A stretch of 64,000 bases of DNA from Pseudomonas sp. R76 (GCF_009834565.1 NZ_CP019428.1:4402001-4466000); one strand, 5' to 3'. Shown: positions 15,264-24,407, numbered from the stretch's first letter. Program-made: numbers and translations. The notes: generated by a model from the letters alone, not told the origin.

Positions 15264-17774
15264 ATGTCTTTTCTTTCCAGCAACAGGCCCGCGCGTAGCG
15301 CACTGAAGTTAAGGACGCTGTCGCTTGCGATTGCCGCCAGCCTGCCGGCCTGGGCCATGGCCGATGAGGCAGCGGAAACCTTCAATACCACGTTCCTGCA
15401 AGGCTCACAGTCACCGGTCGACCTGCAGCAGTTGCTCTCGGCCAACAGCGTGCTGCCGGGCAACTACCGCGTCGACCTGTACAGCAACGAAGTGCTGGTG
15501 GGCCGGCGCGACATCGACTTCAAGCGCAACCCGCAAAACGGCCGGGTCGAAGCCTGCCTGACCCTCGACCTGCTCACGCAGTTGGGCATCGACATGAAAC
15601 GCCTGCAGGCCGACGGCAAGGTCGACCCGCAACAACCCCAGGAATGCTACGCCCTCGCCGACATGATAGAGGACGCCAGCGTGCGCTACGACAGCAGCCG
15701 CCTGCGCCTGATGGCGAGCATTCCGCAAGTGGCCATGCAGCGTGGCCTGCGCGGGTATGTCGACCCACAGTTATGGGATGACGGCGTGCCCGCTGCGTTC
15801 ATCAACTACCAACTCAACAGCAGCCGCACGGCGGGCGACGCTAAAGCGCGCATCTCGAATAACCTCGGCCTGCGCAACGGCATCAACCTCGGCGCCTGGC
15901 GCCTGCGCAACGAGTCGAACCTGAGTGGCGGCACCGGCCGCCCGAACACCTACACCAGCAACCGCACCTACGTGCAGCACGACGTGACCGCGCTCAAGGG
16001 CCAGTTCAGCGCCGGTGAGATTTTCTCCGACACCGACCTGTTCGACAGCGTGCGTTATCGCGGCCTGAAACTGGCCTCCGATGACGGCATGCGCGCCGAC
16101 AGCGAGCGCGGTTATGCGCCGGTGATTCGTGGCGTGGCACAGACCAACGCGACCGTGGAAATCCGCCAGAACGACTACATTCTCTACACCGCCAACGTCG
16201 CGCCGGGGCCATTTGAGATCAATGATATCTACCCCAGCGGCTCCAACGGCGACCTGCAAATCACCGTGATCGAGGCCGATGGCACGCGCCGGGTGACGAC
16301 GCAGGCGTTTTCCAGCCTGCCGATCATGGTGCGTGAAGGCCAGGTCAAGTACAGCCTCTCGGCGGGTACGTTCAAGAGCAATGCCGAGGGCCTGGCGAGC
16401 CCGCGTTTTCTCAGCGGCACCCTGGCGTATGGCTTGACCAGCAACCTCAGCGGGATTGTCGGGTTGCAGGCCAGCGAGGACTACAACGCGCTGTCCGTCG
16501 GCGCCGGCAAGAACACCGCGTTCGGCGCCTTCTCGCTGGACACCACCCACTCTTCCAGCAAGGCCCAGGGGAAAACCACCCAGGGCAGCAGCGTGCGCGC
16601 GCTGTATGCAAAAACCTTTACCGGCACCGACACCAACTTCACCCTGGCCGCCTACCGCTATTCCACCGAGGGCTACCGCACCCTCACCGACCACGTCGAA
16701 GACAACAGCCAGGATGTGCGTGTGCGCACTGGCCACTCGAAAACCCGCACCGACCTGACCATCAACCAGAGCATCGGCCGCAACAGCGAGTTCGGCAGCG
16801 TATACGTGAACGCCAGCGACCAGCGCTACTGGAACCGTGGCGGCTCGCAGAGCTTTTCGGCCGGCTACACCAGCAACTGGGGCGACCTGAGCTACAACCT
16901 CGGCGTGACGCGCACCAAGCAAATCGTCGCCTGGGGCCAGCCGAGCAGCGACACCCAGTTGAACCTGTCCGTCTCATTCCCGCTGGGCAGCCAGGCGCGC
17001 GCGCCACGCGCATTTGTCACCACCAGCCGGCAGCACGGCGACACGACCACGCAGGCAGGTATCAACGGCTACGTCGCCGACACCAGCGACACGTTCTATT
17101 CGGTACAGGCTGGCCACAGCGACACCAGCGGCGATTCCGGCTCGGTGAACCTCAACAGCCGCACGTCGGTGGCGGACGTCAGCCTGGGCTACAGCCAGGG
17201 CCAGGGTTATAACTCGCAGAACCTCAACCTGGCCGGTTCCGTGGTGGCGCACGCCGGCGGCATTAACCTTGGCCAGACCGTCAGCGAGACGTTCGCCTTG
17301 GCCGAAGTGCCGGGCATCTCCGGGGCGAAAATCAGCAGCTACAGCGGCGTCGAGACCGGCTACAACGGCTACGCGGTGATCCCGAATGCCCAGCCTTACC
17401 GCGTCAACTGGGTGAGCCTGGACACCCGCGACCTCGGCGGCGATGTGGAAATCACCAACGCCACCCAGCAAGTGGTGCCGCGCCGTGGCGCAATCGTGGT
17501 GGCGCACTACAGCGGCACCACCGGGCGGCGGGTGTTGTTCGAGTTGTTTGATGCGCAACACAAGCCGCTGGCGTTTGGCGCTTCGCTGGAAGACTCGGCC
17601 GGCAAGCAACTGGCGATTGCGGACCCGAACGGTAATGCACTGGCGCTGGTGGAACAGGACCAGGGTACGTTGATCATCAAGTGGGGCGATCAACAGTGCA
17701 GCGCAAGCTATGCGTTAGCGCCGCAGAATAAAGCACTGAACTATGAGCGCCAGGCGTTGGTGTGCGGGCCTTGA
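15264..17774 (+). CDS. Outer-membrane fimbrial usher (FimD/CupD3-like)
   Basis: An 836-aa usher that forms the outer-membrane pore for pilin export. After a signal peptide ending near LPAWAMA, the N-terminal chaperone-binding domain reads TFNTTFLQGSQSPVDLQQLL and LPGNYRVDLYSNEVLVGRRDIDF. The beta-barrel and plug occupy about 140-680 (FSAGEIFSDTDLFDSVRYRGLKLASD; ERGYAPVIRGVAQTNATVEIRQNDYIL), followed by C-terminal domains ending YALAPQNKALNYERQALVCGP, with the paired cysteines QCSAS and VCGP. Complete and normal in length. ATG 15264 starts the signal peptide; an in-frame GTG at 15210 is less likely. Last gene of the pilin operon. Confidence 0.95.
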   Translation: MSFLSSNRPARSALKLRTLSLAIAASLPAWAMADEAAETFNTTFLQGSQSPVDLQQLLSANSVLPGNYRVDLYSNEVLVGRRDIDFKRNPQNGRVEACLTLDLLTQLGIDMKRLQADGKVDPQQPQECYALADMIEDASVRYDSSRLRLMASIPQVAMQRGLRGYVDPQLWDDGVPAAFINYQLNSSRTAGDAKARISNNLGLRNGINLGAWRLRNESNLSGGTGRPNTYTSNRTYVQHDVTALKGQFSAGEIFSDTDLFDSVRYRGLKLASDDGMRADSERGYAPVIRGVAQTNATVEIRQNDYILYTANVAPGPFEINDIYPSGSNGDLQITVIEADGTRRVTTQAFSSLPIMVREGQVKYSLSAGTFKSNAEGLASPRFLSGTLAYGLTSNLSGIVGLQASEDYNALSVGAGKNTAFGAFSLDTTHSSSKAQGKTTQGSSVRALYAKTFTGTDTNFTLAAYRYSTEGYRTLTDHVEDNSQDVRVRTGHSKTRTDLTINQSIGRNSEFGSVYVNASDQRYWNRGGSQSFSAGYTSNWGDLSYNLGVTRTKQIVAWGQPSSDTQLNLSVSFPLGSQARAPRAFVTTSRQHGDTTTQAGINGYVADTSDTFYSVQAGHSDTSGDSGSVNLNSRTSVADVSLGYSQGQGYNSQNLNLAGSVVAHAGGINLGQTVSETFALAEVPGISGAKISSYSGVETGYNGYAVIPNAQPYRVNWVSLDTRDLGGDVEITNATQQVVPRRGAIVVAHYSGTTGRRVLFELFDAQHKPLAFGASLEDSAGKQLAIADPNGNALALVEQDQGTLIIKWGDQQCSASYALAPQNKALNYERQALVCGP

Positions 17775-17816
17775 AGGGGGCACTCCACATCCTCTCTGTC
17801 TGATTCACGAAGATCC

Positions 17817-17927
17817 AAATGTGGGAGCGGGCTTGCTCGCGAAGGCGGAGTGTCAGTCGCCGGAAATATCAACTGACACACTGCCTTCGCGAGCAAGTCG
17901 AATCGTCGCACCGCCGCTCCCACATTT
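17817..17927. repeat. REP doublet with interrupted right arm
   Basis: GTGGGAGCGGGCTTGCTCGC and an inner TGTCAGT face ACTGACA and a second arm in which a segment (TCGAATCGTCGCACC) splits the expected complement before CGCTCCCACA. It lies after the usher and is the type of BIME-like palindrome common in fluorescens genomes; the split arm form also seems to be a standard variant. The rest of 17775-18001 shows nothing else. Confidence 0.75.
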
Positions 17928-18001
17928 AGGTTGAGGTACAGCTTAAGGTCGGTGTTTAGGCTAAGGTGCTGCCGACGCGCCCTCCTCTTCGAGACTTGCC
18001 C

Positions 18002-18838
18002 ATGCGTAACCTGATTTTCGCCGGTGCCTGCCTGCTGACCACCGCCCTCGTCGGCTGCCAGCAAACCCCACCGGCCAACGACCAACTCGACGCCGTGCTA
18101 TGGACTCAGACCTCCATCGAACATGAGTTGATCTACCGCCAGCTGTTCGCCAACGCCACCCGCCAGCTCGACGTGGCGCTGGCCGACCCAACCTGGGATG
18201 CCCTGCCCTTCCCGCCGCGCAACCTGGCTGGCCTGCCGCCCGCGGTGGTCGTGGATATCGACGAAACCCTGCTCGACAACGTGCCGCTCAATGCCCGCGA
18301 CATCATCAATAACCAGGTCTACTCCTACGACCGCTGGAACACCTGGGTCGACCAGGCCAAGGCCCAGGCGCTGCCCGGGGCGGTGGCGTTCCTGCAAGCA
18401 GCACAACAAAAAGGCATCAAGGTTTACTACCTTACCAACCGTGAACACAGCCAGGTCGCGGCCACGGTCGCCAACCTGCGCCTGCGCGGATTCCCAGTGG
18501 ACAGCGACGAGCAGGTGCTGGCCGCCAGCACGCCGACCGGCCATTGCGAAAGCGCCGGTTATGGCAAAAATTGCCGCCGCCAATGGGTCGCCAGCCACGC
18601 CCGTGTGTTGTTGATGGCGGGCGATTCCCTGGGGGATTTCGTGCAGGCCGAACACAACACCCTCGCGGACCAGCGCAAGGCCGTAGCGCCGTATTTGAAT
18701 TGGCTGGGGCAACGCTGGTTTTTGCTGCCTAACCCGAGTTATGGCAACTGGTACAGCGCGCCGTATGGGGATGATGAGAAGTTGCCGTTTGAGCGTAAAC
18801 GCCAACTTAAACAGCAAGCGTTGCAGTTGCAGCAATAA
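18002..18838 (+). CDS. HAD-superfamily acid phosphatase, class C lipoprotein e(P4)-like
   Basis: A 278-aa secreted lipoprotein phosphatase that would release phosphate from nucleotides or other monoesters. The lipobox LVGC lies at residues 17-20 of MRNLIFAGACLLTTALVGC. HAD motif I is VVVDIDETLLDN (about 84-95) with both Asp residues; motif II is YYLTNRE; motif III/IV is LLMAGDSLGDF. Family-typical YDRWNTWVDQAKAQALPGAVAFL follows motif I. Length is normal. ATG 18002 begins the lipoprotein signal. It is convergent with hcp, 15 bases between stops. The nearest upstream element is a REP doublet, so it is probably monocistronic. Confidence 0.88.
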   Translation: MRNLIFAGACLLTTALVGCQQTPPANDQLDAVLWTQTSIEHELIYRQLFANATRQLDVALADPTWDALPFPPRNLAGLPPAVVVDIDETLLDNVPLNARDIINNQVYSYDRWNTWVDQAKAQALPGAVAFLQAAQQKGIKVYYLTNREHSQVAATVANLRLRGFPVDSDEQVLAASTPTGHCESAGYGKNCRRQWVASHARVLLMAGDSLGDFVQAEHNTLADQRKAVAPYLNWLGQRWFLLPNPSYGNWYSAPYGDDEKLPFERKRQLKQQALQLQQ

Positions 18839-18853
18839 AGGACTGGCTGGGGC

Positions 18854-19342
18854 TCAGGCCTTCACGTTCTGCCGGATGTTCCAGCCAAACTTCACCGGGC
18901 CGCCGTCCTTGCCGCCGTCGGCTTTCTGCGGCTGGTAGCTGACGTCGACGGTGGCGAAATTCAAGGCGAAACTGTCGTGCAGCACATCGGCGCCGTTTTC
19001 AGCACTGGTGCTGTAGGACACCACCATGACCTCCTTCAGGGTGATCACCAAATACTCCACCGGGCTCGAGCCTCCCGCCTTGCGCACCACCAGTTTCGCT
19101 TCCGGATAATGCTTGCCGCTGGCGCAGGCCATCATCAGGTTGGGGCTGGATTTATCCAGCGGCTTTGTCAGGTTCAAATTGGCAATATTGACCTTGCCCG
19201 CACCGCCGCCCGTACCGCTGTGCATTGAACCCGACTGCGACATTCCCCACGCCCAGTGGGTGATATCAATCTCATCGCGATGGGCTTGATCCCTTGACTC
19301 ACCCTTGATGTCGCCCAGTTTCAAAAACATATCGACGGCCAT
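18854..19342 (-). CDS. hcp: Hcp family type VI secretion tube protein (orphan)
   Basis: A 162-aa Hcp, the ring-forming protein of the T6SS inner tube that also carries small effectors. Family features: MAVDMFLKLGDIKGESRD at the start, EIDITHWAWGMSQSG, the loop GAGKVNIANLNLTKPLDKSSPNLM, and YLVITLKEVMVVSYSTS; the C-terminus reads VKFGWNIRQN. ATG 19342 follows AGGGAGCAAGC, a good ribosome site. No other T6SS gene is in the window, so this is an orphan hcp. Divergent from it, 186 bases away, starts a candidate effector/immunity pair, the common arrangement for orphan hcp loci. Well conserved, so confidence is high. Confidence 0.93.
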   Translation of the reverse strand: MAVDMFLKLGDIKGESRDQAHRDEIDITHWAWGMSQSGSMHSGTGGGAGKVNIANLNLTKPLDKSSPNLMMACASGKHYPEAKLVVRKAGGSSPVEYLVITLKEVMVVSYSTSAENGADVLHDSFALNFATVDVSYQPQKADGGKDGGPVKFGWNIRQNVKA

Positions 19343-19528
19343 GCTTGCTCCCTGTCTTGGTGTGCGTCGGTAGTGACGTGGGGCGCACTTTTCCTTAGCC
19401 ACCACGCTGCGCACAAGACGCCAAAGCGGGATAGAGACGCACCCCACTTGAATTGGCGAACCTTCCGACATTCATAGCTGCCTGCTCGTCTTTACGCTCT
19501 CGACTCCCGCAAAAACCAGGAGTTAAGG

Positions 19529-20443
19529 ATGACTGCGTCGCTGTTGAAAGATGGATTCCCCTCGGCTCACCGCACTGCGCGTCAGCGGATTGAAAACAGT
19601 ATTGATCTACGCAAGTTGTTCTTCGCCATTGATGCTGATCCAGCGCTGATTGGCGCGGGGGTGGTGTATATCGATGCTGAATTCAATGTCGGGACACTGC
19701 GTGAGTTTCAGGCGGTATGCAGCGTGGTACCGAAGAAGGTGGTGTTGCGCGAGGCGCCTCGCTATGTCGGGCCTGCGGAGTTCAAGCGGAGGTTGGAGTA
19801 TGAGCCGCGGGAGTCGGAACTGGTGGCGGAGGCTCTGAATACGGCGGTCACTTGTACGGGTGCGTTGTTGAGTTGGATGGTAGTTTCGAGTGGAATTGCG
19901 TTAATACCGTTTTCAGCGGGAGCGAGTACGGCAATTACGTTTATTGGCCAGGCTGCCTTGGCAGCCAGTCTCGCCCAATGTTTTATCGGCGTTGGTAGAA
20001 CCGGCGCTGAGTTGATTGCTCCGCAAATTATTGATCGTCTCGACAACGAGGTTTGGTATGAGGCCGCTACCTCTGTGCTGGATGGCGTCGCTTTACTTGG
20101 GATTGGAACATCAGCCCTGACGACAGTCAAAGCCATTAATGTCGGTACCAGGGTAACGGGTAAACCCCTCAGACAAATACTCAAAGGGCTTACACGACAA
20201 GAGCGGGTAAAACTCAATGATGAATTGCTCAGAATCAACGATCCGCGACTGACGACGAAACTACTCAAGTTGAAAAAAGCTGCTGGCAACGCTTCTAAGC
20301 GCATCAGTGCGACACACATGCAACGTGCCACAGCCAATCACATAAGGGATGCATGCGCAGGAGTACTGGGGATAACCAGCAGCGCAATGTCAGGGAACGT
20401 CAAGACCCTCGCTATCGGTCTTTACGAGGAAGTCAGACCGTGA
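19529..20443 (+). CDS. Candidate Hcp-associated T6SS effector (membrane-acting?), function unknown
   Basis: A 304-aa protein of unrecognised family. Residues 1-95 are soluble. Residues about 103-155 are strongly hydrophobic and rich in Ala/Gly/Ser (ALLSWMVVSSGIALIPFS; AITFIGQAALAASLAQCFIGVG), with another hydrophobic stretch at about 184-200. The rest is basic and helical (KLLKLKKAAGNASKRISATH). No signal peptide. The ribosome site AGGAGTTAAGG precedes ATG 19529. Base composition is visibly more AT-rich than flanking genes, suggesting transfer. It starts next to an orphan hcp and its stop overlaps the GTG of a four-helix membrane protein, the usual layout for effector and immunity genes. Function is inferred from context only. 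Confidence 0.6.
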   Translation: MTASLLKDGFPSAHRTARQRIENSIDLRKLFFAIDADPALIGAGVVYIDAEFNVGTLREFQAVCSVVPKKVVLREAPRYVGPAEFKRRLEYEPRESELVAEALNTAVTCTGALLSWMVVSSGIALIPFSAGASTAITFIGQAALAASLAQCFIGVGRTGAELIAPQIIDRLDNEVWYEAATSVLDGVALLGIGTSALTTVKAINVGTRVTGKPLRQILKGLTRQERVKLNDELLRINDPRLTTKLLKLKKAAGNASKRISATHMQRATANHIRDACAGVLGITSSAMSGNVKTLAIGLYEEVRP

Positions 20444-21009
20444 AAAAGCAGCGAGCCCAAAAAGCCCTGGACGAAATGGGTTACAGCAATCAATCCGCTC
20501 TTGACTGGAAAAACATGAGCGCAGAAGACTTCAATTATTCAGTTTTCTATTTAGAAGACCCTCGTTTACTGCGCAAACGCTACACACCCGTCATTGCTGG
20601 ATGGGTGCTTGCCGGGTGTTTCTCAATTGCACTGACCGGTTTGCTGGTATTGGTCACCTATCTTTCCGGTGCACCGGACGATACAACGTTGCGAAATTGG
20701 TTTTTTTCCGGGCTGGCAATCACGATAGTGTTTGGTATCGCCAAAGCTCGAGTGTTGTACGGTCACATTCATTGGGTCTGGATACATGTCGGCTTATACA
20801 TCATCTGTTTTATGGTCTCACTGGCCTCAATCATCTACGCCCCCAATATTTACCTCTACTCCACAGCCCTCCTCGGCCCGCTGACCGGCCTCTTGATCCT
20901 CAACAGCCACCGCTGCCGCGAACTCCGTCACAAGATGGTAGAAATCCGCCATAAACGCGAAGCCATCATCGCGACCCTGAAAAAACAGGGCCGCTGGAAA
21001 TGGCGGTAA
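20440..21009 (+). CDS. Four-helix membrane protein, candidate immunity protein
   Basis: A 189-aa inner-membrane protein with predicted helices at about 51-76, 86-104, 113-134 and 137-155, a soluble acidic N-terminus and a basic C-terminus (HKMVEIRHKREAIIATLKKQGRWKWR). The start is GTG 20440, overlapping the stop of the preceding gene (GTGA) with GAGGAAG seven bases upstream; an earlier ATG at 20353 would lie inside the upstream gene and has no such support. Tight coupling to a putative membrane-acting effector suggests it protects the producer's inner membrane. No family was recognised. First part AT-rich like the partner; the last 150 bases are GC-rich. Confidence 0.6.
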   Translation: MKKQRAQKALDEMGYSNQSALDWKNMSAEDFNYSVFYLEDPRLLRKRYTPVIAGWVLAGCFSIALTGLLVLVTYLSGAPDDTTLRNWFFSGLAITIVFGIAKARVLYGHIHWVWIHVGLYIICFMVSLASIIYAPNIYLYSTALLGPLTGLLILNSHRCRELRHKMVEIRHKREAIIATLKKQGRWKWR

Positions 21010-21145
21010 ACCCCGGCCACAGTCAGGTGTACGTCCCATGGGTAAAACTGAATACCTATCCGTTCAGTCAGTGCCCATGGCCGCGTTTTTTTGCCAGACT
21101 GCGGCGCGACGCTGCCGTTGCGCGCAGCCCCGCCAGGACGGAACG

Positions 21146-22285
21146 ATGACCAGCATGGACTCGATCATTCGACAGTTTTCTGCCGAAGGCGCAACTCACC
21201 TCTATTCCAGCCCACCCACGGTATTGACGCCCGCCGACCTCTACCGCGCCAAGGGCGATGGGCATTTCCGAGAGGCGATTGCCGGCAGCAATATCTACCT
21301 GATCACCGCCAGGCGTCGGGTGCTGATCAACCCGCATGACCTGTACCTGCTCGGTCGATCGGCGCACGGCAGTTTTATCGTGATGAGCGAACAGGGCGTG
21401 CAGTCCATCCCTTTCCGTTATGACATTCCGAGGATCGGGCCGGACGATCAGGATGACATCGAACAGGTGCTGGTCGCGCCCAACGGCACGCACCTGACTA
21501 TCCTCTCGACCTCACGGCAAATGACCACCGCCGCGCACATCGTCGTGGCAAACGCGACCAGCGCCCTGCAAGCGGAACATCGGGACATGAACGTGCTGTA
21601 TGTCGGCCAGGGCATCGGCAAGGTTCACGCGCGTACGGCGGTGGACCGGCTGTTGAACCACACCACCTTGCAACGCATCCTTGCAGAAACCTCAACCAAC
21701 AACCCCGAGCTGGAGGTGTCGATCCTGCTCTACCGGTTCGAGCACGGCCGGACGATGATCAGCAACGGCGGAGACTTCAATGCTGAACCGGTGGCCAGCG
21801 AGCAGGATGAGGCGGAGCATTTTGAGCGGCTGCGCAATGTGCGCCTGAACCGTGATGAGGTCATCACACTGGCTGAGGCCGCCCTGATCAACCACTTCAA
21901 ACCGCATTACAACACCCTGCTCAAGTCCACCCACTTCGCCGCCAACAACAAAATAAAACCGCTGAAAAAGCTCCTCGCCAAGGGTATCAGCGGGCTGACC
22001 GTAGAGATCTGCAGCGCCACGCTCAACGCGCGCCTGGGCACCCACGATGCGCTGCCCATAGCGTTGAGCACCTTCATCCCGGCTGACGTCCTTGAGGGCT
22101 GCAACCTCGACAGTGAGCAGGAAAAGCAGGCGTGGGCCGAAGAACTGCGGGTGATGGCGCACACGCACTACGCCAGCTTCCCCCTCACCACGCCACAGGG
22201 GCGCGATACCTTCATGCACGGCATGGTTTGGCTCGGCGAATCGGTGCGCGAGCAGATCTGGCCACTGCCCGGCAAGGGTGCCTAG
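21146..22285 (+). CDS. Hypothetical protein with a GIY-YIG-like segment
   Basis: A 379-aa cytoplasmic protein. The first ~140 residues are not recognised (ATHLYSSPPTVLTPADLYRAKGDG). From about residue 147, DMNVLYVGQGIGKVHARTAVDRLLNHTTLQRILAE, then ELEVSILLYRF, then TLAEAALINHFKPHYN resemble the order of GIY-YIG nucleases: strand with YVG, Arg/His helix, and the Glu-containing E-x-x-LI...P-x-N helix. One of the two motif tyrosines seems missing, so activity is uncertain. ATG 21146 has AGGACGGAACG upstream; the frame is open from 21038 but without such a site. It follows the effector/immunity pair by 136 bases and may or may not belong to it. Confidence 0.5.
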   Translation: MTSMDSIIRQFSAEGATHLYSSPPTVLTPADLYRAKGDGHFREAIAGSNIYLITARRRVLINPHDLYLLGRSAHGSFIVMSEQGVQSIPFRYDIPRIGPDDQDDIEQVLVAPNGTHLTILSTSRQMTTAAHIVVANATSALQAEHRDMNVLYVGQGIGKVHARTAVDRLLNHTTLQRILAETSTNNPELEVSILLYRFEHGRTMISNGGDFNAEPVASEQDEAEHFERLRNVRLNRDEVITLAEAALINHFKPHYNTLLKSTHFAANNKIKPLKKLLAKGISGLTVEICSATLNARLGTHDALPIALSTFIPADVLEGCNLDSEQEKQAWAEELRVMAHTHYASFPLTTPQGRDTFMHGMVWLGESVREQIWPLPGKGA

Positions 22286-22324
22286 GCGCTTGCCCTAAGC
22301 AAGCGGGGCTGTTGTGGCATGCAG

Positions 22325-22354
22325 GGCTTGTTGTGGCGAGCGCCACAACAAGCC
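22325..22354. terminator. Perfect hairpin between convergent genes
   Basis: GGCTTGTTGTGGCG (22325-22338) and CGCCACAACAAGCC (22341-22354) form a 14-pair stem with a two-base gap. It lies between the stops of convergent genes, suiting a bidirectional terminator, though no long T-run follows on either side. It may instead be a repeat palindrome of the GTGGCGAG type. Confidence 0.5.
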
Positions 22355-22367
22355 AGCTCACTTCAAA

Positions 22368-22802
22368 TCAAACGGTTCTAGCGGCGATGGCTTCGACTTC
22401 CACCAGTGCCCCCGGCAGCGGCAACGCCACCACTTGCAACGCGGTGCGCGCCGGTTTGTTCGGCTGTTCGGGCGTGCCGAAGAACTGCGTGTAACCACGC
22501 TGCAACCCGGCAAAGTCCAGCTTGCCACCGGTCTCTTCGGCGCCGACCAGGAACACCCGCAGCTGCACGATATCGCCCAGGTCCAGGTCTTGCTGTTGAA
22601 GGATCTTGCGCAGTTTGTTGAACACCGACACCGTCTGCACTTCGGTGCTGCCGTACGCGGCTGGCGTGCCAGCGGGTGCCTGGGCGTCGGCAAGATCCGG
22701 CAAGGTGCCGCTGACGAAAATCAGGCTGGCGGAGGCCGGCACAGTCACGGTTTGCGAAATCGGAAAATCACCGACGCTGGTACGTTGAATGCTGTCGCTC
22801 AT
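22368..22802 (-). CDS. RidA family (YjgF/YER057c/UK114) protein
   Basis: A 144-aa Rid-family protein; archetype RidA hydrolyses reactive enamine/imine intermediates to keto acids and ammonia. Visible family features are LIFVSGTLPDL early, STEVQTVSVFNKLRKILQQQDLDLGDIVQLRVFLV in the middle and PARTALQVVALPLPGALVEVEAIAA at the end, containing the conserved Arg of the PxRxxxxV motif and the terminal Glu. It is the last gene of a minus-strand operon, 11 bases after a flavin amine oxidase gene whose reaction would yield imines, so detoxifying that product is its likely job. Confidence 0.88.
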   Translation of the reverse strand: MSDSIQRTSVGDFPISQTVTVPASASLIFVSGTLPDLADAQAPAGTPAAYGSTEVQTVSVFNKLRKILQQQDLDLGDIVQLRVFLVGAEETGGKLDFAGLQRGYTQFFGTPEQPNKPARTALQVVALPLPGALVEVEAIAARTV

Positions 22803-22813
22803 GAGGGTGCTCC

Positions 22814-24396
22814 TTAAGAGGCGGCCACTGCCGCAAGGTAGGTTTGTTGGGCCACACGGTCAGCCAATTGCGCAACCACATGACGCGCCGAGTTGGCCGC
22901 CGATTCCTGCCAGATGCCCACGCCGCTTTGCACCAGGCCGTCACCGGCGAAGTACACGCGGCCATGGGCCTGTTCGAGCAAGGCACTGGCGTCGGCGGGG
23001 AAATGTTCGCGTTGCAGCCACGGGCCTTCGCTGTAGGGAATCTGTTCCCAGGACACCGCCAGCGGGTTGCGCAGGTGTTTGGCGTAACCCGGATGCAACA
23101 GCTCCACGGCTTCCCTGGAAGTGGCGTACTGCTGCTCGAACGGTTGCGCGCCAAACACGTCGGCGCCCTCCCCGGTTACGTAACCGGCCACCAGCAAACC
23201 TTCGCGGGTGTTGAGGTCGTTGCTCGGATACCAGAGCAACCGCGCCGGATGCTCGATCCAGGACAGGCCGCCGTAGGTGCGGTAATCGGTTTCCCAGAAG
23301 CGCGGCGATTGCCACGCCACTTTGGTCGCCTGGTCGCTGCGGGTGCTGAGCAACGCGGCCTTGATCGGGTCGCTGAAATCGGTGTCGAGCTTGGCCAGCA
23401 GCGGCAGCGGCAAGGTCGAGACCAGGTAATCGGCGCGCACCACCTGTTCGCGGCCACTGTGTTTATCGTGGTAGGTCACCGCCACGCCGTCTTCCAGCTG
23501 ACGGATCTGGCGCACCTGGGCGCCGAGTTGCACGTGGTCGCGCACGCGCTGGTAGAAGGCGTCGGTGATGCGGTCCATGCCGCCGACGGGTTGAAACATG
23601 GTCGCCGAGAACTCCGGGAACTCCGTGTGCAATAACGCGCCCCAGAGTTCGGGGTGCAGTAGCCGGTCCAGCGCCAGCGGGCTGCGGCTGGCGGGCAATG
23701 CGCCCGGTGCGCGGGCGACTCCAGGTGGCCGGCACGCAGGCTGCCTTCATAGGCCAGCTCCTGCGACAGGTCGCCGTATACCTGCAGGAATGCGAGCAAG
23801 CGCGTGCGCTCTTCAGTGCTCAGCACATCGTCGAGCGCATCACGCTGCACCGCTGTGGCCAGCAGGCCGGACAAGTGCCCGCGTGCATCGTTGATCGCCT
23901 GGCCGACGGTGAACGCGGGCTGTTGCAGGTCCGGGCGCACCTGGGCGCCATGGCTGCTGTTGACCAGTACTTCGAGCGGCACGCCCAGCTCGCTGCAATA
24001 GTCGAGAATCGTACGGTGCTGGCTGGGAATCCTGGCCGGGCCGGCGTTGAAATACAGGCCCGGATCAAACGCCACGGTTTGCGTGCGGCCGTCCTTGTAG
24101 TCCACGCGATCGCCATTGCGCAGGGTCCAGGTGCGCCCGCCGACCCGGTCTCGGGCTTCCAGCACTTGCACTTCGAACCCGGCGCGGGTCAGTTCCAACG
24201 CAGTGACCAGCCCGGCAACCCCCGCGCCCAGCACCAGCACGCGGGTGCCCTGGCCCAGGCCGGGCTTGAGTTTCAGCGGTTGCGGGCGCCGGTGCGATGA
24301 CGGTCCCAGGCCCAATGCCGCGAGTGCATCCTTGACGGCCGGCTCACCGCCGACTGCGGCGATGCTCGACAGCGCTTCACGTCGTGTCAGTCCCAT
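22814..24396 (-). pseudogene. Flavin monoamine oxidase / L-amino-acid oxidase, frameshifted
   Basis: Two overlapping frames together encode one FAD-dependent amine oxidase. The first, from ATG 24396, begins with a twin-arginine-like LTRREALSS, then the FAD dinucleotide motif [24 protein letters not shown] and [12 protein letters not shown]; sense similarity is lost near [12 protein letters not shown] (about 23715). The second frame resumes at about 23700 ([14 protein letters not shown]) and runs to 22814 with [22 protein letters not shown]-like text and the C-terminal FAD motif GRVYFAGDG. The shift equals one missing base. It could be true inactivation or a base-calling error. Operon context: ABC transporter upstream, RidA downstream. 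Confidence 0.8.
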
Positions 24397-24407
24397 GTTC
24401 GCGACTC

